From NCBI GenBank assembly GCA_007258455.2, contig VDFB02358134.1, forward strand, positions 211,284,026 to 211,348,025: 64,000 nucleotides of DNA, given 5' to 3'. Below, in pieces: positions 58,985 through 64,000 of the stretch. The notes below the pieces were generated by a model. The model made no database searches. It was not told where the DNA came from and saw nothing but the letters and a program-made list of their open reading frames with translations. Each line of letters starts with the position of its first letter. Positions within the stretch are counted from its first letter, which is position 1. Source of the stretch: Sequoia sempervirens. Taxonomy: Eukaryota > Streptophyta > Pinopsida > Cupressales > Cupressaceae. The position numbers were made by a program, and so were the translations under genes.

Positions 58985-59130
58985 TTTAGCGATAGCAACA
59001 AGGAAATGAACTGTTTGACAAAATGTTTTGGTAGACATGTATGGAAAATGTGGTAGCATAGACAAGGCCGAGAACTATTTGAAAAAATTCCTCAAAGAAA
59101 TGTGGTCTCATAGAATGTCATGACAAGAAA
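58985..59130 (+). pseudogene. PPR gene fragment, second captured locus
   Basis: 59031-59069 reads VDMYGKCGSIDKA. After a shift of frame the DNA continues as ELFEKIPQRNVVS, a stop, and NVM, together a single PPR motif. It is on the plus strand, opposite to the fragments at 53 kb, and its sequence differs from them, so it likely derives from a different gene or capture. Confidence 0.7.
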
Positions 59131-59930
59131 ATGCAATTGGCAGCTGCTCCTAGTTATTAGTTATGCAATGTTAAGTAATTGCATAACTACTTAGGTTGAC
59201 TTTGTAAAAATTATATTGTAATTGAAATTTTGTCATCTATCAACATCTAGTTATTAGTTATACAATGTGAAGTAATGATTTGAGTTTGAAAGATGTGCAA
59301 TGCAATGTAATCAAATATATGAATATAAACTACAAAAATCTATTTTTTACAAATCATTAGTTCAATTCTTTATTTTATTTTCTCTTTATATCTCTAGGCT
59401 ATGGAAATGCCTTTCAATTTCAAAAAAAATTTTTTTATCTCTTGTTCTACAATTTTTTACATTTTTTTTAAATCCAAAATTTTCCTAATTTTTGACTGCA
59501 TGGGGTTATGTTTCAGAGCTTTAATGCCACTATTTTTGTACATCCCAATATATTTCACCGTCACCTTACAATAGCAGTAGTAGTGCTCTCATATTGCATT
59601 CTTTGTTTTTGTGCATTTTCTACCTTTTTTATGTGTAACAGTGTTGTCATAACCTTATGTGTCTGGTATGCGTGTATGGTAATGTAGTGTTTATATTTGT
59701 GGCCTTTGTATCTGATTAGCATGAAGCTAATAGTAACATTGTCAACACTAATATGAGTGTTGGTATTTTAGTAAATTAGATTGATCATTGCAATTATTTT
59801 TGAAATTTCCCTTTTGCAATTATTTTAACACACACATGCAAGTACTATTTAAGTAAGTAATGGTTGTTTTATTATGCAAACAAGGGTAATCATTACCTAT
59901 GTAATATAATGTGTTTTTTTTTTCTTTTTA
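59130..59930. other. CACTA interior, non-coding
   Basis: AT-rich. 'ctagttattagttat.caatgt.aagtaat' occurs near 59150 and 59245. No gene seen. Confidence 0.4.
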
Positions 59931-59941
59931 CAAAAATGTAT

Positions 59942-60227
59942 TGATAAACTCAAAGAAGGGGATAAAGTTAGGATGTTGGATCTGTTTGATGGTGATGTTG
60001 TGGGCATTGGGCAGATTCACTCCCTATCTATTATACATGGAGTCAACTTGAAAGGAACAGGAGATGCAAATGTAAACATTTTAAAGGTCACAAGTAACAT
60101 ACCCCTTGTTTATGAAGACAAAATAGATGCAGTTGTTCATGTGAAAGAGAAAGAGGGAACCTTCACACGGTGGCCACTAAAATATTTGCAAAGAATGACA
60201 CAGTTGAACATGTTTATCATGTACTAG
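59942..60227 (+). pseudogene. CACTA-associated protein C-terminal exon (DUF8039-like)
   Basis: The open frame reads IDKLKEGDKVRMLDLFDGDV, VGIGQIHSLSIIHG and KEKEGTFTRWPLKYLQRM, ending at 60225-60227. The layout (V-x-L-x(2-3)-G-x-V-V-G-x-G-x-I, then a hydrophobic Val-rich strand, then G-T-F-x-x-W-P) resembles the C-terminal domain found in many plant CACTA-element proteins. It would be the only part of the element's own coding capacity left, close to the right subterminal repeats where such genes usually end. Identification is by motif pattern only. Confidence 0.45.
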
Positions 60228-60589
60228 TTAGACATCTTGGCTCACTACTTTATGCAATATTTTGAATGTGTTGTTCAGGGATCTTAATTATCATGGTTTG
60301 AAAGAGTTGGAAACTCTTAGACAACTTTTACATTTTTCATTATATTTACATATATACTCTTAGACAACTTTGACATCATGTTACTTGATATATATATGTG
60401 CATTAAATTTTTTATTGCAGATTGTCTTTATTTATCATGATGTTGAATCAATCTTTTAATTCTATCATGTTGTACCTTGTTCGTATATGTAATATTTTTA
60501 TTTTCTTTTATGTTTTAGTTCAAGTTTAATATTATGTTAGTTTTGCATTATAAAATTTATGGTATTCTATAAATTATTCATTTCATGAC

Positions 60590-61270
60590 TATATTTACTA
60601 CCATTAATGGAAACAAGGAAATAAAAATGACTAAATATATGAGTAAAGTAATGACTAAATTAATGACTAAAGTAATGACTATATTAATTACTAAATATAT
60701 GACTAAATATATCACTAAATTAATGACTAAATATATGACTAATATAATGACTAAATATATGACTAAATTAATGACTAAATATATAACTAAATTAATGACT
60801 AAAGTAATGACTAAATATATGACTAAATTAATGACTAAATATATGACTAATATAATGACTAAATATATGACTAAATTAATGACTAAATATATAACTAAAT
60901 TAATGACTAAAGTAATAACTAAATATATGACTAAATTAATGACTAAATATATCACTAAATTAATGACTAAATAAATGACTAGTTAACAACAATCAATGAT
61001 TAAATTAATGACTAAATATATGACTAAATTAATGACTAAATAAATCACTACCATGACTAAATAAATGACTAGATTAACAATTAAATCACTGACTAAATCA
61101 ATGACCAAATCAATGACCAAATTAACGACTAAAATCAATGACTAAATAAATGACTAAAATAGTTTAGTCATAAATTTAGTGGTGTTATAAATGACTACAA
61201 ATAAACCACTAAGTCATGTGACTAAAGTTAGTCATTTATATGCAATTTTTAGTAGTTTATTTAGTCATAT
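60590..61270. repeat. right subterminal GACTAA repeats of the CACTA element
   Basis: About 680 bp of near-continuous 'atgactaaattaatgactaa' units (10-12 bp steps) with larger blocks repeated, for example around 60720-60790 and 60820-60890. Near the terminus the motif also appears inverted (TTAGTCAT). The long frames on both strands here are repeat artefacts. Confidence 0.9.
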
Positions 61271-61294
61271 ATTGTTTTTTGTGTACTAGTGATA

Positions 61295-62280
61295 TGGGGA
61301 GCATTATCTCAAAGGGTCCTTGGCTCATTGGTAAATCTACATTAGCCTTGAAGCCATGGGAATCGGGGTTGGACCTCTCTAAAAAAAATTTAACTCTGCC
61401 CCAATTTGGGTAAGACTTCATGGTCTCCTTGTGAAATATTGTGATGAAGAAGTCTTTAAGGGCATTTCTAGCACCTTTGATCAACTAGCATTCATAGATG
61501 AAATGACTATTTCAAGGAGACTTATGGTTTATGCTATAGTTTTTCATTGTGGATCAAAAGAACAACTCATGTTAAAGTATAAATTTGGAGTTTGGAAATA
61601 GTTGTTGGAGTTTGAATATGTTCCTTTTGCTTTCTTCCACTATAAGAAGGTTGCCCATTAACCAAAAAATGTCTAACCAAGTTTGAGAGCTCTAATCCCA
61701 AGGTCTAGAAGGAAAAGAAATGAAAGCCTAAAGAAAATCCAACACAAATTTTTGAGGATTTTGGGAATGAATCTCTAAAGTGGCAGGTCTTGGAACTTAG
61801 GAGTTTGGGAATGAGACTCTTAAGCAATGGGTCTTGGACCCTAAGCCTATGTATTCTATCCAGATGGGAGGCCTAGGTGTTTCTAACTGGATCGTTAAAG
61901 TTGGGAATGTATCCTTACCAGATGAGATTGAGGTTTCTCCCCATTCACTGAAGACTACAAAGAAGTTGGGAAATTCTAGTGTGGCTAAGTTTTCTCCTTT
62001 AAGCAAGCTTTCTGAGGCTGGTAGTATTTCGGGTAATGAGGACTCATTTTTTCCTAAGGATGAGCCCTTCATTGTAGTGAAATGAAGAAATGAGTAGAAG
62101 TCACTTCATTCCCCTCCTTGCCCTAAAGGAATGGTGACAAGAAATAGGAAAAATGTGGACTGTGGCTCTAAAAAAGGGGACATGGTAGACCCTCCTCCCA
62201 AAAAATAGATAAAGGGAAAGAAAGAAGGACATTACTGAGGGAGTTCAAAGAACTCTCTTTGATATGTGCTTGAAGAGCAC
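61295..62280 (+). pseudogene. LINE ORF1, 3' part
   Basis: Continues the same frame after the CACTA element: MGSIISKGPWLIGKSTLALK, then PWESGLDLSKKNL. These are the GPW and L-L-PW signatures completing DUF4283. A decayed zinc-knuckle-like FHYKKVAH lies near 61640. Several stops and shifts occur before ORF2. Confidence 0.7.
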
Positions 62281-62289
62281 ATCATCTAA

Positions 62290-64000
62290 ATGCAAATGAA
62301 GATAATATCATGGAATATCAAGAGGCTTAATCATGTTCACAAACATGACCTCCTGAGAAACATCATCAAGGACCATAAACCAAATATATTAATAATACAA
62401 GATACTAAGATGCAATGTGAGAAGATTGAAAAATTAAAGAACTACTTTTTAAGGATTGTGGGTCTCATGGGTTCAGCTCAAATGGGGCTTCAGGGAGAAT
62501 AGCTACCTTTTGGAACACAAGGATAGTTAAAGAAATTTCTCTTAATGTAGAAGAAAATCATGTGGAGACTCAATTTTTCCATCTAATGGATGGCATGTCA
62601 TGGGTCATTTCAAATGTCTATGCTCCTAATTTGAAGAAAGCTAGAAAGAAGTTGTAGAATAATCTAGCTTCTCTAAGACCTTTCCTATGTTTTTCTTGGT
62701 TGGTTATGGGGGATTTCAACACTCCACTTAAGGATAATGAAAAATTGGGTGGATCCCAAATCCCCTTAGATAGTTGTTTGGATCTAATGGAGTTTGTTAA
62801 TATTAATGCGCTTGTTGATCTTAATCTGTAGGGTGCTTCTTATACATGGTATAATAAGAGGGTAGGTGTAAATATAATTTCAAGTTGGACAAGGCCCTTG
62901 TTTCTATCGATTGGTTCTCAAACTAATCTTGTGATCTCTCTACCCTAACCCATTGTGGTTTTCATCACTATCCTATTTTTCTATCATCTAATAAGTTGGG
63001 TAAGAAGAAAATGTTTCCTTTAAGATTTGAATCCATGTGGCTAAGAAACCTTGATCTTAAGGACTTTCTAATGAGGTGGTGGAAGGTCAAGGTTGATACT
63101 AGTGCTATGTTTAAAGTGGCTAAGAAAATTTCCTTTGTCAAGAATATGATCTAGAAATGGAATAAAGAGACCTTCAATCAGATTTTTTAAATTAAAAAAT
63201 CTATTATCAAACTCTTGGATGAGGTTCAACAAGAAATCCAAATTAAGGGGATGGAGCATGCTCTCCAAATGCAATAAATGGATCTACTTTATGATATTAT
63301 TTCCAAGGAAGAAGACTTTTGGAAACAAAGGTCTAGGGCTATCTGGTTAAAGAGTGGAGATTGTAACACTAAATTATTTTATCTCTCTTCTCTGAAGCAT
63401 AAGGCTACAAATAGGATCAAATCCATCCAAGTTAACAACTCTATGTTAAAAGACATTGATGATATTCATAGAGCTACTTCAAATTACTTTTCTAAATTTT
63501 CAGCTGATGACTTGGTCTTTGGTCAATTCAATGAGGATAAGTTTATGGGGGTCATCCCAAACATTATATTTGAAGAGTAAAATAAAAATTTGACTTGTAT
63601 CACTTCAAAAGAGGAAATTAAGTTAGTTATTTTCTCATTTGAAGGGAGTAAGGCCCCTAGTCTAGATGGTTCCCCACTTCTATTCTTTTAGGCCTTTTGG
63701 GATATTGTGGCAAAGGATGTGATGAATGCTACCAAGGAATTCTTTGGCAACATAAAGATGTTGAAAAAGATAAATTCTATGTTCATTGTTTTGGTGTTGA
63801 AAGTGCCTAGGGATAATTCTTTTATAGATTTCAGGCCAATTAACCCATGTAACTCTATTTATAAAATATTCTCTAAAGTCCTTGAGATTAGAATGCTAGT
63901 TGTTCTTCCTCAACTGATCTCTAGTCACCAAAATGGTTTTGTTTATGGGTGATAGATCTTAGATTCCATTATTGTAGTCTATCAAGTTATTCAGTCTCTT
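62290..64000 (+). pseudogene. LINE ORF2: AP endonuclease and reverse transcriptase, partial
   Basis: MKIISWNIKRLNHVHKHDL opens an exonuclease/endonuclease/phosphatase-type endonuclease. The usual QET motif reads QDTKMQ (about 62398). GDFNTPL follows at 62711. Next are KSGDCNTKLFYLSS (63350-63390) and the start of the reverse transcriptase: GSKAPSLDGSP (63648), FRPINPCNSIYKIFSKVLEI (63830-63890) and LISSHQNGFVYG. The catalytic YADD lies beyond the window. Stops such as at 62646 and 63692 and frame changes show a non-functional copy. In active LINEs the protein nicks target DNA and primes cDNA synthesis from it. Confidence 0.85.

Larger units (their letters stand above)
46785..61291 (+). mobile_element. 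CACTA (En/Spm-type) transposon with captured gene fragments, TSD ATA
   Basis: Left end CACTAGTAGAATTTGG, right end (inverted) CACTAGTACACAAAAAAC. The terminal 8 bp match perfectly and similarity continues imperfectly to the TGACTA motifs. The 3-bp duplication ATA (46782-46784, 61292-61294) is typical of the superfamily. Subterminal arrays of GACTAA-type repeats lie inside both ends. Excision in silico of the element plus one ATA rejoins LINE ORF1 in frame. No TNP2/DDE transposase is visible, so it is non-autonomous. The 14.5-kb interior is mostly host-gene fragments and smaller transposons. Strand is arbitrary and follows the DUF8039-like exon. Confidence 0.9.
45700..64000 (+). mobile_element. 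L1-like LINE, interrupted by a CACTA transposon and cut by the window end
   Basis: A purine-rich 5' leader (45.7-46.4 kb) precedes ORF1 (from 46484). ORF1 resumes at 61295 after the CACTA insertion, and ORF2 (endonuclease, then reverse transcriptase) follows from 62290 to the right edge. Stops, mostly TAG/TGA where Trp is expected, mark an old copy. The 5' end is not defined by a target duplication because the 3' end is outside the window. Confidence 0.8.

Noticed and set aside
60578..60974. Long open frames on both strands (about 125-129 residues) inside the GACTAA array
   Set aside because: They arise from a short repeat free of stops in several frames. Products are monotonous (LMTKYMTK or VINLVIYL), with no gene signals.

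Overview
This is nuclear DNA from a seed plant. The one intact gene is a chloroplast gene with five GT-AG introns, and nearly everything else is layered retrotransposon, LINE and DNA-transposon sequence. The transposon density, the repeated pentatricopeptide fragments and the long decayed spacers suggest a gymnosperm (conifer-like) genome; that is an inference.

1-21 kb: retrotransposon nest. A decayed minus-strand Ty3/gypsy gag-protease gene is split in two (1-3492 and 15587-16409). It is interrupted by a 12.1-kb plus-strand gypsy-type element (3493-15586) with 1.75-kb LTRs, a polypurine tract and a retropepsin with a G-patch-like tail, but no recognisable reverse transcriptase or integrase. 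A third copy of the same LTR lies inverted at 42518-44268. Diffuse retroelement-derived sequence fills 16.4-21.1 kb.

21.2-25.5 kb: the gene. Six exons (21568-25447) encode a 415-residue homologue of the thylakoid calcium-sensing receptor CAS, with a transit peptide, one membrane span and a rhodanese-like domain without the catalytic cysteine.

25.6-46 kb: LINE ORF1 debris, AT-rich spacer, a microsatellite, and a Russian-doll insertion. A ~1.9-kb non-LTR retroposon with a 13-bp target duplication (30276-41487) contains a Ty1/copia-type element (30913-40257, TSD AGGTT). The copia element's 3' LTR contains a further 4.1-kb non-coding TG...CA insertion (35125-39255, TSD CTATT).

46-64 kb: an L1-like LINE runs off the right edge. 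Its ORF1 is interrupted by a 14.5-kb CACTA (En/Spm-type) DNA transposon (46785-61291, TSD ATA). Removing the transposon and one ATA restores the LINE ORF1 reading frame across the DUF4283 domain. The transposon carries subterminal GACTAA-type repeats and one exon resembling a CACTA-associated domain, but mostly captured pieces of host genes that keep splice sites: farnesyl diphosphate synthase, COG1 (two tandem copies, minus strand), a NIPA-type magnesium transporter, PPR proteins (one fragment triplicated every 469 bp), and an unidentified minus-strand fragment. A hAT-like MITE and a long foldback element lie inside it. This multi-gene Pack-CACTA is the most notable object in the window.

Apart from CAS, every coding region shows stops or frameshifts, or lacks core enzymes. 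I see no tRNA or rRNA genes.
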